Part shown: piece by piece, positions 15,928 through 24,072 of the stretch
Layout: each line of letters opens with the position of its first letter
Numbering within the stretch: the stretch's first letter is position 1
NCBI GenBank assembly: GCA_017483985.1
Contig: JAFUUB010000016.1
Location: 1-27,329 of the forward strand
Reading direction: 5' to 3'
From: Bacteroidales bacterium
Lineage (GTDB): Bacteria; Bacteroidota; Bacteroidia; Bacteroidales; UBA932
DNA length: 27,329 nt
Position numbers and translations under genes: made by a program
Notes under the pieces: generated by a model
What the model saw: only the letters and a program-made list of their open reading frames with translations
Told to the model about the DNA's origin: nothing
Database searches by the model: none

Positions 15928-16980
15928 CTAGTACTCTTTGAAGAACTGCTGGATTTCCTGCCAGTCGTGGGTCTTGGTCAGCGCAAGCATCAGCAGGACA
16001 CGGGCTTTCTGCGGATTCAGATCGAGGGCGGCGACGAAATGATACTTCTCGTCATCCACCTCGCTGTTCAGGCAGGTCGGACCGGTCGGGCAGCGGCTGG
16101 AACGGACGATCTGGATACCCTGGTTCTGGGCCTTGACGGCCACGTCGAACACATCCTTGTAGAAGTTGCCGTCACCGACGCCGGCGAGGACGATGCCGTC
16201 GAATTTCGCATCAACGAAGGCCTGCATCGGAAGGGCGGAAGCATTGGCATAGCCATAGACGATACCGACCTGCGGGAGACGGTCCAGCTTGGTCACGTCA
16301 AAGACGGAATTGATGGTGTGCTTGTTGTTCGGGGTCTGGAGCATGTGGGCCTCGCCATTGTAGATGTAGCCGATGATGCCGGAAGGACCGCCTTCAAAGG
16401 TGTCGCAGTCAATGGTGTGGGTCTTGATGACCGTCTTGGCGTCAAGCAGCTGGTTGTTCATGCAGCAAAGCACGCCATAGCCGCGGGTATTCGGGGACAC
16501 GGCGGCGGCGACGGCATTGTACAGGTTGGCGGGACCGTCGGCGCTGATCGCATTGGACGGACGCATGGAACCGGCGAGGACGACCGGCTTGTCGCTCTTG
16601 ACGGTCAGGTTCAGGAAGTAGGCGGTCTCTTCCATGGTGTCGGTTCCGTGGGTGATGACGATTCCGTCATAGCCTTCCTCGTTCAGCAGGACATTGATGC
16701 GTTTGGCGAGCTTGAGCCAAACTTCGTCGTTCATATCCTGGGAACCGATGTTGACCAGCTGTTCGCCGGAGACATCGGCAAGGTTCAGGATCTGGGGCAC
16801 GGCGTCCAGCAGGGTCTGGATACCGACCTGGCCCGCCGTATAGGCGGAAGATGCGGAGGTCGAGCTCACGCCGGCGATGGTACCGCCGGTAGCAATGATA
16901 CGGATTTTCGGCTTCGCGCCGAGGCTGAGGCTGACCAGAAGGGCGGCAGCCACCAGCAGGAGAGTTTTGAAATTTTTCAT
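15928..16980 (-). CDS. ansB: Type II (periplasmic) L-asparaginase
   Basis: This 350-residue enzyme hydrolyses asparagine to aspartate and ammonia. A signal peptide (about 1-22, MKNFKTLLLVAAALLVSLSLGA) precedes the mature start KPKIRIIATGGTIAG. The catalytic residues of type II enzymes all have counterparts: Thr34 (GGTIAG), Tyr47 (SAYTAG), Thr113 and Asp114 (THGTDTMEETA) and Lys186 (AKTVIKTHT). The exported location sets it apart from the cytosolic type I enzyme. It sits 18 nt downstream of dcuB and 3 nt upstream of the porin. This order suggests that periplasmic aspartate feeds DcuB for anaerobic fumarate respiration (inference). The His-containing substrate region is normal; nothing looks truncated. 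Confidence 0.95.
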   Translation of the reverse strand: MKNFKTLLLVAAALLVSLSLGAKPKIRIIATGGTIAGVSSTSASSAYTAGQVGIQTLLDAVPQILNLADVSGEQLVNIGSQDMNDEVWLKLAKRINVLLNEEGYDGIVITHGTDTMEETAYFLNLTVKSDKPVVLAGSMRPSNAISADGPANLYNAVAAAVSPNTRGYGVLCCMNNQLLDAKTVIKTHTIDCDTFEGGPSGIIGYIYNGEAHMLQTPNNKHTINSVFDVTKLDRLPQVGIVYGYANASALPMQAFVDAKFDGIVLAGVGDGNFYKDVFDVAVKAQNQGIQIVRSSRCPTGPTCLNSEVDDEKYHFVAALDLNPQKARVLLMLALTKTHDWQEIQQFFKEY

Positions 16981-16998
16981 GGTGCTATTAATAAATAG

Positions 16999-18327
16999 TT
17001 AGTATAATATACTGATAATCAGAAAACTGAGTCCAATGGAAACGATGGTGGTGATAAAGCCGGAGAGTTGGAAGGAATGGTTGATCACATACTTTCCGAT
17101 CTTCGTGGTACCGGTCCGGTCGAAGCCGATGGCCGCCACCTCCGTCGGATAGGTAGGGAGGAAGAAATAGCCGTTGACCGCCGGGAACATGGCCAGCAGG
17201 GCCATGGGCGGGATGCCCATCGCCAGGCCCACCGGGTAGAGGGTCTTGACCGTCGCGGCCTGGGAGAAGAGCATGATGCTCATCAGGAAGAGCGGAATGG
17301 CGAACAGGATCGGATACTGGGCGAAGACGCCGCCGACGCTGCCTAGGATGAGTTCCTTGTTGGCCTCGAAGAAGGTACTGCCCATCCAGGCCACGCCGAA
17401 AATCGAAACCATGGCATTCATGCCGGCCGCAAAGACATTGCCGGAGGCCGCCTTGCGAGCATCGGCTTTCCCAACCAGCAGGATGACGGCGGCAATGGAC
17501 ATCATCGTCATCTCAATGGTGGCGTTCATGCTCACCGACTGGCCGTTGAAGGACGGACGCAGCGAAGGGAAACTGCCGAACAGGACGACCATCACGACAC
17601 CCAGCAGGAAAGCCAGCACGGCCCATTTGGCCCGCGGGTTGACAGGCGCCTCGGCAGGAGTCTCGGCGGTCTGCTCGGGATCGATCAGGCCTTCCGCGAC
17701 ACGGCGCTGGTATTCCGGATCCTCTTCCAGGGGTTTCCCCACGAAATTCTGGACGAAAGAGGCGACCAGGATGGCCACGAAGGAAGCCGGAATCGTAATC
17801 AGCATGATTTCCTTCATGCCGATGCCCTTGGCACCGAGCATGGCCTGGGACAGGACGGCGGCCGTAGCGGCGGAGACCGGAGAACCCGTGATGCCCAGGG
17901 AAGCCGAAATCGTCGCCACGCTCAGCGGGCGTTCCGGACGGACCTTCGCCTTGGTGGCAATCTCGGAAATGATCGGCAGGAGCGCATAGCTGGTGTGCGC
18001 CGTACCGGCGAGCAGGCAGAACAGCCAGGTCGTCAGCGGGCCGTAATAGGTAATCTGGTTGGGATGCTTGCGCAGGAAACGTGCGGCGACGCCGACCATG
18101 TAATCCAGGCCGCCGGCCGCCTGCAGGCAGGCGGAGGCCGTAATCACCGCCACGATGATCAGCATCACGTCGATCGGGATGTCGCCGGGTTCCAGGCCGA
18201 ATACGAAGACCAGGATGAACACGCCCACCATCCCGTAGATACCGAGTCCGATCCCGCCGACCTTCGAACCGATGAAGATCAAAGCCAGCACGATCGCCAA
18301 CTCGACTAAAAGCAGAAGTGTAGCCAT
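16999..18327 (-). CDS. dcuB: Anaerobic C4-dicarboxylate antiporter, DcuA/DcuB family
   Basis: This 442-residue inner-membrane carrier exchanges fumarate, malate or aspartate for succinate under anaerobic conditions. It has about ten hydrophobic segments. Family landmarks are GSKVGGIGLGIYGMVGVFIL (21-40), ITASACLQAAGGLDYMVG, LLAGTAHTSYALLPIISEIA, and RPLSVATISASLGITGSPVS, the most conserved Dcu segment. The C-terminal half has the typical MGIPPMALLAMFPAVNGYF and FDRTGTTKIGKYVINHSF. DcuA and DcuB cannot be told apart by eye; the pairing with asparaginase favours aspartate/succinate exchange. It follows pyrF by 41 nt, where I find no convincing promoter, so readthrough from pyrF is possible. Confidence 0.93.
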   Translation of the reverse strand: MATLLLLVELAIVLALIFIGSKVGGIGLGIYGMVGVFILVFVFGLEPGDIPIDVMLIIVAVITASACLQAAGGLDYMVGVAARFLRKHPNQITYYGPLTTWLFCLLAGTAHTSYALLPIISEIATKAKVRPERPLSVATISASLGITGSPVSAATAAVLSQAMLGAKGIGMKEIMLITIPASFVAILVASFVQNFVGKPLEEDPEYQRRVAEGLIDPEQTAETPAEAPVNPRAKWAVLAFLLGVVMVVLFGSFPSLRPSFNGQSVSMNATIEMTMMSIAAVILLVGKADARKAASGNVFAAGMNAMVSIFGVAWMGSTFFEANKELILGSVGGVFAQYPILFAIPLFLMSIMLFSQAATVKTLYPVGLAMGIPPMALLAMFPAVNGYFFLPTYPTEVAAIGFDRTGTTKIGKYVINHSFQLSGFITTIVSIGLSFLIISILY

Positions 18328-18368
18328 ATTTTAAAGTAGGTTTTAGTGTTATTATGCGGTTGTTGCGC

Positions 18369-19148
18369 TTACAGGCGCGCGGTTGCGGCTGCCGCGGCCG
18401 CTGCCTTTTCGGCGAAGTCAGGACCCGAGGAAGCATACAGGATCCCCCGGGAGGAATTGATCAGCAGGCCGCAGCGGCTGTTCGCCCCGGCGGCGATGAC
18501 CTCTTCGGCGCTGCCGCCCTGCGCTCCCACGCCGGGCACCAGCAGGAAATTCTCCGGACAGAAGGCGCGGATCTCCCGCAGCCTGTCTGCCTTCGTCGCT
18601 CCGACCACGAACATCATGTTGTCCGGGGAAGAGATCTCCATGCACTGCTCCATCACGCTCTGATACAAAGGCTTGCCCCCATTGTCCGCATACTGGAAAT
18701 CCGCAGCGGACCGGTTGGAGGAAAGGGCGACGACGATGGCGTACCGTCCCGGATACTGCAGGAAGGGCTCGACCGTCTCCCGGCCCATGTAAGGGGAAAG
18801 GGTCACGGCATCGAAATCGAAACTGCCGAAGAAGGTCTCGGCATATTTTTTTGCCGTATTCCCGATATCGCCCCGCTTGGCGTCCGCGATCAGGAACTGG
18901 TCCGGACAGCGGCTGCGCAGGTAGTCCACCGTCTGGCCGAGGATGCGCCAGCCCTCGAGCCCCATCGCCTCGTAAAAGGCCAGGTTCGGCTTGAAGGCCA
19001 CGCAATACGGCGCCGTCGCGTCGATGATGGCCTTGTTGAACGCCAGGACATCCAGGCCCTGGGGAAGTTTGGCAGGGTCGGTATCCAGTCCCACGCAAAG
19101 GCAGGAGCGTTTCGCCCGGATCCGGGCATATAATTCGTCCGGGGTCAT
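18369..19148 (-). CDS. pyrF: Orotidine 5'-phosphate decarboxylase
   Basis: This 259-residue enzyme makes UMP from OMP, the last step of pyrimidine synthesis. The N-terminus has CVGLDTDPAKLPQG (18-31), then FKPNLAFYEAMG (52-63), and the catalytic DAKRGDIGNTAKKYAE (89-104) with Lys91 and its flanking aspartates. The phosphate-binding end is LLVPGVGAQGG and INSSRGILYAS. The long, DAKRGDIGNT form is the one common in Bacteroidota and some other phyla, not the E. coli form. It starts 3 nt after the stop of the M20 peptidase gene, with which it is surely co-transcribed. The Ala-rich C-terminus (AAAAAAATARL) is low-complexity and probably not functional. Confidence 0.95.
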   Translation of the reverse strand: MTPDELYARIRAKRSCLCVGLDTDPAKLPQGLDVLAFNKAIIDATAPYCVAFKPNLAFYEAMGLEGWRILGQTVDYLRSRCPDQFLIADAKRGDIGNTAKKYAETFFGSFDFDAVTLSPYMGRETVEPFLQYPGRYAIVVALSSNRSAADFQYADNGGKPLYQSVMEQCMEISSPDNMMFVVGATKADRLREIRAFCPENFLLVPGVGAQGGSAEEVIAAGANSRCGLLINSSRGILYASSGPDFAEKAAAAAAATARL

Positions 19149-19151
19149 GGC

Positions 19152-20516
19152 TTAATAGTATTGGTAGAACAAGGCGATGGACTCCATACCCGCCCACAAC
19201 TGGCGGAGGAGGTAACTTTCATTCGGGGAATGGATCGTGTCCCGCTCCAGGCCGAAGCCCATCAGCAGCGGGTCGATGCCCAGGATCTGCTGCATCTCAG
19301 CCAGCACCGCGATGCTGCCGCCGCCGCGGGAAGGGACCGGCTCGATGCCGTACACTTCGCCCATGGCCTTGGACGCCGCCTGGAACGCCGGCGAGGAAAT
19401 CGGGATCAGGAAGCCGTTCCCGCCTTCGCAAGGGCGGACATCCACCTTGACATACGGCGGGGCGATGGCGCGGAAATGATCCTCGAACAGCTTCGTGATC
19501 TTCGAGGACAACTGGTTCGGCACCAGGCGCATGGAGATTTTGGCATGGGCCTGGGAAGGCAGGACGGTCTTGGCGCCTGCTCCCGTGTAGCCGCCCCAGA
19601 TGCCGCAGACATCCAGGCAGGGACGGATACCGGTCCGTTCCATCGTCGTATAACCCTTCTCCCCTTTTATCTCCTTGATATCCAGGAATTCCTTGTATTC
19701 ATCCAGGTCGAACGGCGCCCGCGCCAGCTGGGCCCGGTCTTCCGCCGACAGTTCCACGACATCGTCATAGAAGCCCGGCACCGCCACCCTGCCGTCCGCA
19801 TCGTGGAGCGACGCGATCATCGCGCAGAGCACGTTGATCGGATTGGCGACCGCACCGCCATAGTGGCCGGAATGCAGGTCCTTGTTCGGACCGGTCACGG
19901 TCACTTCCAGGTAAGCCAGGCCGCGCATGCCGCAGTTGATCGAAGGCACCTTGTCGGAAATCATGGTCGTATCGGATACCAGGATGACATCGGCGGCCAG
20001 GCGCTCCTTGTTGTCCCGGACCCAGGCCGGAAGGCTGCCGCTGCCGATTTCCTCCTCACCCTCGAAGATGAACTTCACATTGTGGCGGAGCTTTCCGGTA
20101 CGAAGCAGGAACTCGAAGGCCTTCAGATGCATGAACAGCTGTCCCTTGTCATCATTGGCCCCGCGGGCGTAGATCGCCTCCTCCCCCGTTGCGGGGTCTT
20201 TTGCGATCACCGGCTCGAAAGGATCGGTGCGCCATTTCTCCAGCGGCTCAGGCGGCTGCACATCATAGTGGCCGTAGACCAATACCGTCTTCCAGGAAGG
20301 ATCGAGGATTTTCTGGCCGAATACAACCGGATTGCCCGCAGTCGGATAAACCCCGGCTTCGTCCGCACCGGCCTCCAGCAGCACGTCCCGCAGCCGTTCG
20401 GCACACCGGACCATGTCCGGTTTGTGTTCCGGCTTGGCGCTGATGGAAGGGATCCGCAGCAGCGAAAACAGTTCATCAAAGAACCGCTGTTTGTTCGCTT
20501 CGATGTATGCTTTCAT
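19152..20516 (-). CDS. M20 family dipeptidase (metallopeptidase)
   Basis: This 454-residue cytosolic di-zinc peptidase has the complete M20 set. H83 and D85 in YGHYDVQPPEP are a first metal ligand and its partner, and the bridging Asp lies in GANDDKGQ (D122 or D123). E154-E156 in FEGEEEIGSGS include the catalytic Glu and a ligand. D182 in SDTTM and H429 in ERDTIHSPNESY complete the site. The middle part (about 200-320) is the dimerisation lid domain, with the typical GPNKDLHSGHYGG. The family includes carnosinase-like and other broad dipeptidases, so the substrate is not fixed. No signal peptide is visible. It is the first gene of a unit with pyrF and possibly dcuB-ansB-porin, with its own promoter 31 nt upstream. 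Confidence 0.93.
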   Translation of the reverse strand: MKAYIEANKQRFFDELFSLLRIPSISAKPEHKPDMVRCAERLRDVLLEAGADEAGVYPTAGNPVVFGQKILDPSWKTVLVYGHYDVQPPEPLEKWRTDPFEPVIAKDPATGEEAIYARGANDDKGQLFMHLKAFEFLLRTGKLRHNVKFIFEGEEEIGSGSLPAWVRDNKERLAADVILVSDTTMISDKVPSINCGMRGLAYLEVTVTGPNKDLHSGHYGGAVANPINVLCAMIASLHDADGRVAVPGFYDDVVELSAEDRAQLARAPFDLDEYKEFLDIKEIKGEKGYTTMERTGIRPCLDVCGIWGGYTGAGAKTVLPSQAHAKISMRLVPNQLSSKITKLFEDHFRAIAPPYVKVDVRPCEGGNGFLIPISSPAFQAASKAMGEVYGIEPVPSRGGGSIAVLAEMQQILGIDPLLMGFGLERDTIHSPNESYLLRQLWAGMESIALFYQYY

Positions 20517-20546
20517 ATAGAAATGTCTTAGTGTCTATGGAGCATA

Positions 20547-20577
20547 CAAAGATAGGAAAAGCCCCAATAGAAAACAA
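20547..20577 (-). promoter_or_regulatory. Promoter for the M20 dipeptidase operon
   Basis: On the - strand TTG (20575-20577), 20 nt, then TATCTTTG (20547-20554) fits the Bacteroidota consensus. The -33 box falls in the U-rich tail of the preceding tRNA terminator, so the two signals share bases. Confidence 0.7.
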
Positions 20578-20578
20578 T

Positions 20579-20607
20579 AATCCCGGCCGGAGATTCCGGT
20601 CGGGATT
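20579..20607 (-). terminator. Probable terminator of tRNA-Val
   Basis: AATCCCGGCCGG (20579-20590) and CCGGTCGGGATT (20596-20607) form a 12-bp stem with one imperfect pair and a 5-nt loop. On the - strand it is followed by the U-rich ATTGTTTTCTATT. It begins 4 nt after the tRNA 3' end. Confidence 0.7.
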
Positions 20608-20611
20608 TCAG

Positions 20612-20686
20612 TGAGGACTCGCAGATTCGAACTGCGGACCTCCTCCCTGTCAAGGAGGCGCTCTAAACCAACTGAGCTAAGCCCTC
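20612..20686 (-). tRNA. tRNA-Val (anticodon GAC)
   Basis: Read on the - strand, a 75-nt cloverleaf forms. The acceptor stem is GAGGGCT/AGTCCTC with one G-U pair. The D-arm is GCTC...GAGC with loop AGTTGGTTTA. The anticodon stem CCTCC/GGAGG holds loop TTGACAG, giving anticodon GAC. The variable loop is AGGTC, the T-arm is CGCAG-TTCGAAT-CTGCG, and the discriminator is A. CCA is not encoded. It reads GTC, which is the Val codon seen most in the genes of this window. Promoter and terminator are both its own. Confidence 0.93.
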
Positions 20687-20702
20687 ATTCATTTCGGGAT
20701 TG

Positions 20703-20732
20703 CAAAGATAGGTATTTTCCGGGAAACTGCAA
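20703..20732 (-). promoter_or_regulatory. Promoter for tRNA-Val
   Basis: On the - strand TTG (20730-20732), 19 nt, then TATCTTTG (20703-20710) fits the Bacteroidota promoter. The tRNA starts 16 nt after the -7 box. The spacer and -33 box coincide with a long hairpin following clpX. Confidence 0.8.
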
Positions 20733-20747
20733 GGGTTTCCCGGAAAA
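20715..20747. other. 13-bp hairpin directly after clpX, overlapping the tRNA-Val promoter
   Basis: TTTTCCGGGAAAC (20715-20727) and GTTTCCCGGAAAA (20735-20747) are exact reverse complements around the loop TGCAAGG. It begins two bases beyond the clpX stop. In the clpX direction it is followed by TACC and not by T, so if it ends transcription it does so without a classical U tract; it may protect the 3' end. Confidence 0.6.
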
Positions 20748-20749
20748 AA

Positions 20750-21973
20750 TCACACGACGTCCTTCAATTTTTCCTGGGCGTAAGCCTTGGTCACCCGGAA
20801 CGTCTTCTTCCGGGAGGACGGAGCCTCATACATGGCATCGTCGAAGATCTTCTCGCAGATGGAACGCAAACCGCGGGCACCCAGCTTGTTGCTGATGGAG
20901 GTATCCACGATCAGGTCCAGCACGTCGTCATCGATTTCCAGCTTGATCCCATCCAGTTCGAACATCTTCTCATACTGGCGCAGGATCGCGTTTTTCGGCT
21001 CGGTCAGGATCCGGCGCAGCGCATCCCGGTCCAGATGGTCCAGATAGGTGATCACCGGCAGGCGGCCGATGATTTCGGGGATCAGGCCATAGGCCCGCAG
21101 GTCCTGCGCAGCGACATACTGGAGCAGGTTCTCCTTGTCGATCCGCTGCCGGGTCTGGGCACCGTACCCGATGACCTGGGTATTCAGGCGCTGGGCGATC
21201 CGGCGTTCGATGCCCTCGAAGGCACCGCCGCAGATGAACAGGATGTTCTGCGTGTTGACATGCAGGAACTCCTGCTCGGGATGCTTGCGGCCTCCCTTCG
21301 GCGGAACGTTGACCACATTGCCTTCCAGGAGTTTCAGCATCGCCTGCTGCACGCCTTCGCCGGACACGTCGCGGGTAATCGAAGGGTTGTCGCTCTTGCG
21401 GGCGATCTTGTCGATCTCGTCGATGAACACGATGCCGCGCTCGGCCTTGGCGATGTCGAAGTCCGCCTCCTGCAGGAGTCGGGTCAGGATGCTCTCCACA
21501 TCCTCACCGACATAGCCGGCTTCCGTCAGGACGGTCGCGTCCACGATCGTGAACGGGACCTTCAGCATCCGGGCGATCGTCTTGGCCAGCAGGGTCTTGC
21601 CCGTTCCGGTCGGACCGACCATCAGGATATTGGACTTCTCCAGCTCCACGCCGTCCGCCGTTCCGGCGACCAGGTTGTGGTTGATCCGCTTGTAATGGTT
21701 GTACACCGCAACGGCCAGCTGTTTCTTCGCCCGGTCCTGCCCGATCACGTACTGATCCAGGAAGGCCTTGATTTCCACAGGCTTCTGGAGCGTCTCGATC
21801 TTTGCGGGCTCGGTTTTCCGATGGCCTTGGCCCTCGACCTCGCCCACATACTCGGCTGCCAGCTTGACGCAGTCCGCGCAAATGCAGCCGTCCAGGCCCT
21901 GCAGCAGGAACGGGACCTCCTGGTCCGACCGGCCGCAGAACATGCAGTGCTTACCCGTGCTTTTCTTTGCCAC
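20750..21973 (-). CDS. clpX: ATP-dependent Clp protease unfoldase ClpX
   Basis: This 407-residue AAA+ unfoldase delivers proteins to ClpP. The N-terminal zinc-binding domain has C10, C13, C32 and C35 (HCMFCGRS and CADCV). The AAA+ part has Walker A GPTGTGKT (120-127), the pore loop GYVGED (153-158), Walker B IVFIDEID (181-188) and the sensor region beginning LNTQ. The loop that docks on ClpP is IGY (268-270), where E. coli has IGF; the aromatic residue is kept. The gene starts 2 nt after the clpP stop. A strong stem-loop lies directly after its own stop codon, so it ends the tig-clpP-clpX operon. Confidence 0.97.
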   Translation of the reverse strand: MAKKSTGKHCMFCGRSDQEVPFLLQGLDGCICADCVKLAAEYVGEVEGQGHRKTEPAKIETLQKPVEIKAFLDQYVIGQDRAKKQLAVAVYNHYKRINHNLVAGTADGVELEKSNILMVGPTGTGKTLLAKTIARMLKVPFTIVDATVLTEAGYVGEDVESILTRLLQEADFDIAKAERGIVFIDEIDKIARKSDNPSITRDVSGEGVQQAMLKLLEGNVVNVPPKGGRKHPEQEFLHVNTQNILFICGGAFEGIERRIAQRLNTQVIGYGAQTRQRIDKENLLQYVAAQDLRAYGLIPEIIGRLPVITYLDHLDRDALRRILTEPKNAILRQYEKMFELDGIKLEIDDDVLDLIVDTSISNKLGARGLRSICEKIFDDAMYEAPSSRKKTFRVTKAYAQEKLKDVV

Positions 21974-21975
21974 GC

Positions 21976-22650
21976 CTATTTCTTTTTACGGACGAGGATC
22001 TCGTCCACCATGCCGTAGTCCTTGGCTTCCTGGGCGCTCATCCAGAAATCCCGGTCCCCGTCTGCCGCAACCTTCTCCAGCGGCTGGCCGCTATGCTCGG
22101 CGATGATGCCGAACAGTTCGGTCCGGAGCTTCTCGATCTCCTTGGCGGCGATCAGGATGTCCGAAGCCTGGCCCTGTGCACCGCCCAGCGGCTGGTGGAT
22201 CAGCACGCGGGCATGCGGGAGGGCGCTGCGCTTGCCGGGGGCGCCGGCGCACAGCAGGACGGATCCCATGGAGGCCGCCATGCCGGTGCAGATGGTCGCC
22301 ACGTCCGGCTCGACGAGCTGCATGGTGTCATAGATACCCAGACCCGAGGAGACCTGGCCGCCCGGCGTATTCAGGTACAGGGAGATGTCCGCCTGGGAAT
22401 CGGTCGAAGCCAGGAACAGGAGCTGGGCCTGGATGATGTTGGCCACATCGTCGTCGATCGGAACACCCAGGAAGATGATGCGGTCCATCATCAGTCGGCT
22501 GAACACGTCCATCGACGCGACGTTGAGCTTGCGCTCTTCGATGATCTGCGGGTTGATGTAGGCATCCACCACGCTCTGATAACGATGCAGGGTCATGGAA
22601 CTGACGCCACAACCCTGGATCGCGAATTTCTGGAATTCGTTGTTAGCCAT
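21976..22650 (-). CDS. clpP: ATP-dependent Clp protease proteolytic subunit
   Basis: This 224-residue serine peptidase forms the degradation chamber. The catalytic triad is Ser127 ([11 protein letters not shown]), His152 (LIHQPLGG) and Asp201 ([12 protein letters not shown]); the spacings of 25 and 49 residues equal those of E. coli. [16 protein letters not shown] is also typical. The N-terminus is longer than in mature E. coli ClpP (about 40 residues precede the conserved core), with [14 protein letters not shown], probably a cleaved or extended leader as in other Bacteroidota. It begins one base after the trigger factor stop. Together tig, clpP and clpX couple nascent-chain folding and quality control. 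Confidence 0.97.
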   Translation of the reverse strand: MANNEFQKFAIQGCGVSSMTLHRYQSVVDAYINPQIIEERKLNVASMDVFSRLMMDRIIFLGVPIDDDVANIIQAQLLFLASTDSQADISLYLNTPGGQVSSGLGIYDTMQLVEPDVATICTGMAASMGSVLLCAGAPGKRSALPHARVLIHQPLGGAQGQASDILIAAKEIEKLRTELFGIIAEHSGQPLEKVAADGDRDFWMSAQEAKDYGMVDEILVRKKK

Positions 22651-22651
22651 A

Positions 22652-23968
22652 TTATTTCAATTCACGGAACTTCTCAACGCTGATTTTCTTGGAAGCAAGG
22701 GAAATGACATCCTTCACGGCGGCGATGACCTTCTGCTCCTCGACGCTCTCGGTGACGCGGCGCATCTGGTTCTCGTCCTTCATCACATTCTCGGCGGCGC
22801 CGCGGATCAGTTCCTGCGGCACATTGCCCATGCCGTACATCGCATACTGGTAAGCGACATACGCCTCGGCAGCCTCGCGCAGGTCCTTGTCCTCGATCTT
22901 CAGGTCATATTTGCCCATCAGGTAGTCGCGGACGATCTGCCAGCGGAAGTCGGCGGCAAAAGCCGGATAGTCGGCGTCGATCTGCTCGGCGGTGAACTTG
23001 CCTTCGTTGATGTGGAGCAGCCAGCGCTTCAGGAACGCATCCGGAAGCTCGATGGCGGCCTTCTCCACGAGGTAGTCGCGGACATCCTTGGACAGGCGGT
23101 AGTCGGCCTCCTGCTTGTAATTGGCAGCCAGACGGGCGGCGATGGCCTGGTCGAACTCCTCGGCGGAGTGGACCTGGTCGGCACCGAACAGCTTGTCATA
23201 GGTCTCCTGGCTTTCCTTGGCGGCGACGAAGGTACGGATGCTGGTCACCACGGCATGGAACACCGGATTCAGGCCTTCCAGTTCCTCCTTCTTGAGCTTC
23301 AGCATGGAAGCACGGTCGGTCTCGTTGGTGAACGCCTCGTTGACATTGACGTCGAACTGGTCGCCCTTCTTGCAGCCGGCGAACAGCTTATGGGCAGCGC
23401 CCTCAACATTGCGGACGGCGATATAGGCGCCCTCCACCTTCTTCTCACCGTTGTCCAGGTCGGCGATGACGAAATCCTCCTCACCGGCCTTGTCAGCATC
23501 CTCGAGGGTACCGACCTGACGGAGCATGTTCTCCTTCATCTCCTTCTTGGCGGCCTCGGTGACGTTGATGTTGTAGTACGGAACCTTGTCGTCCTTGCCC
23601 AGGTCGAAGGTCAGTTCCTTCGTCTCGGCGATGTCGAACTTGAAGGTGAAATCCGAACCGGACTTCCACTCGTTCTCAGGCTGGTCCTCGCTCGGGAGGG
23701 GCTCGCCGACGACACGCAGTTTGTTGTCATTGATATAGCCGTACAGCTGCTCGTTGATGACACCGTTGATCACGTCACCCAGGGCCTGGGGACCGTAGAC
23801 CTTCTGGATCAGGGACATCGGGACCATGCCCTTGCGGAATCCCTTGAACTCGGCCTTGCGGCGGATCTCGTTCAGTTTCTTTTTCTCAGCCTCCGCATAA
23901 TCGGCGGCGGCAATTTCGAGGGTCAGCTGATGGGTCAGTGCATCGAGCTGCTTGTTCACGATATTCAT
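22652..23968 (-). CDS. tig: Trigger factor
   Basis: This 438-residue ribosome-bound chaperone receives nascent chains. The ribosome-binding loop is GFRKGMVP (43-50) in the N-terminal domain; E. coli has GFRKGKVP, and the FRK core is kept. The middle section (about 135-230) corresponds to the FKBP-like domain but lacks a clear complete prolyl-isomerase active site, and the C-terminal helical domain follows (about 250-438). I start at 23968 (MNIVNKQLDALTH). The frame is open to 24013, but that part lies in the leader behind the promoter at 24011-24041. It leads the operon with clpP and clpX. Confidence 0.95.
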   Translation of the reverse strand: MNIVNKQLDALTHQLTLEIAAADYAEAEKKKLNEIRRKAEFKGFRKGMVPMSLIQKVYGPQALGDVINGVINEQLYGYINDNKLRVVGEPLPSEDQPENEWKSGSDFTFKFDIAETKELTFDLGKDDKVPYYNINVTEAAKKEMKENMLRQVGTLEDADKAGEEDFVIADLDNGEKKVEGAYIAVRNVEGAAHKLFAGCKKGDQFDVNVNEAFTNETDRASMLKLKKEELEGLNPVFHAVVTSIRTFVAAKESQETYDKLFGADQVHSAEEFDQAIAARLAANYKQEADYRLSKDVRDYLVEKAAIELPDAFLKRWLLHINEGKFTAEQIDADYPAFAADFRWQIVRDYLMGKYDLKIEDKDLREAAEAYVAYQYAMYGMGNVPQELIRGAAENVMKDENQMRRVTESVEEQKVIAAVKDVISLASKKISVEKFRELK

Positions 23969-24010
23969 ATGATCTCTTTCTTGATATTTTTTAGATTCTT
24001 TTTGAGCCTG

Positions 24011-24041
24011 CAAAAATACGCAAATATTCGTAATAAGCCAA
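24011..24041 (-). promoter_or_regulatory. Promoter of the tig-clpP-clpX operon
   Basis: On the - strand TTGG (24038-24041), 19 nt, then TATTTTTG (24011-24018) matches the Bacteroidota consensus. A start near 24004 gives a leader of about 36 nt. This also supports the shorter trigger factor start. Confidence 0.78.
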
Positions 24042-24072
24042 TTTATCCGCCGTGAAACCGCGTTTATTCCAC

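Noticed and set aside
14848..16998. A 716-codon open frame on the + strand across the porin and asparaginase genes
   Set aside because: It runs through two well-supported genes and their junction and shows no domain; it is a by-product of high GC at third codon positions.
18328..18368. Possible promoter in the gap between pyrF and dcuB
   Set aside because: On the - strand there is TACTTTAA but no TAnnTTTG and no -33 box at the right distance.
23969..24013. Longer trigger factor start
   Set aside because: The added residues are not part of the family, and the region is the leader just behind a good promoter.
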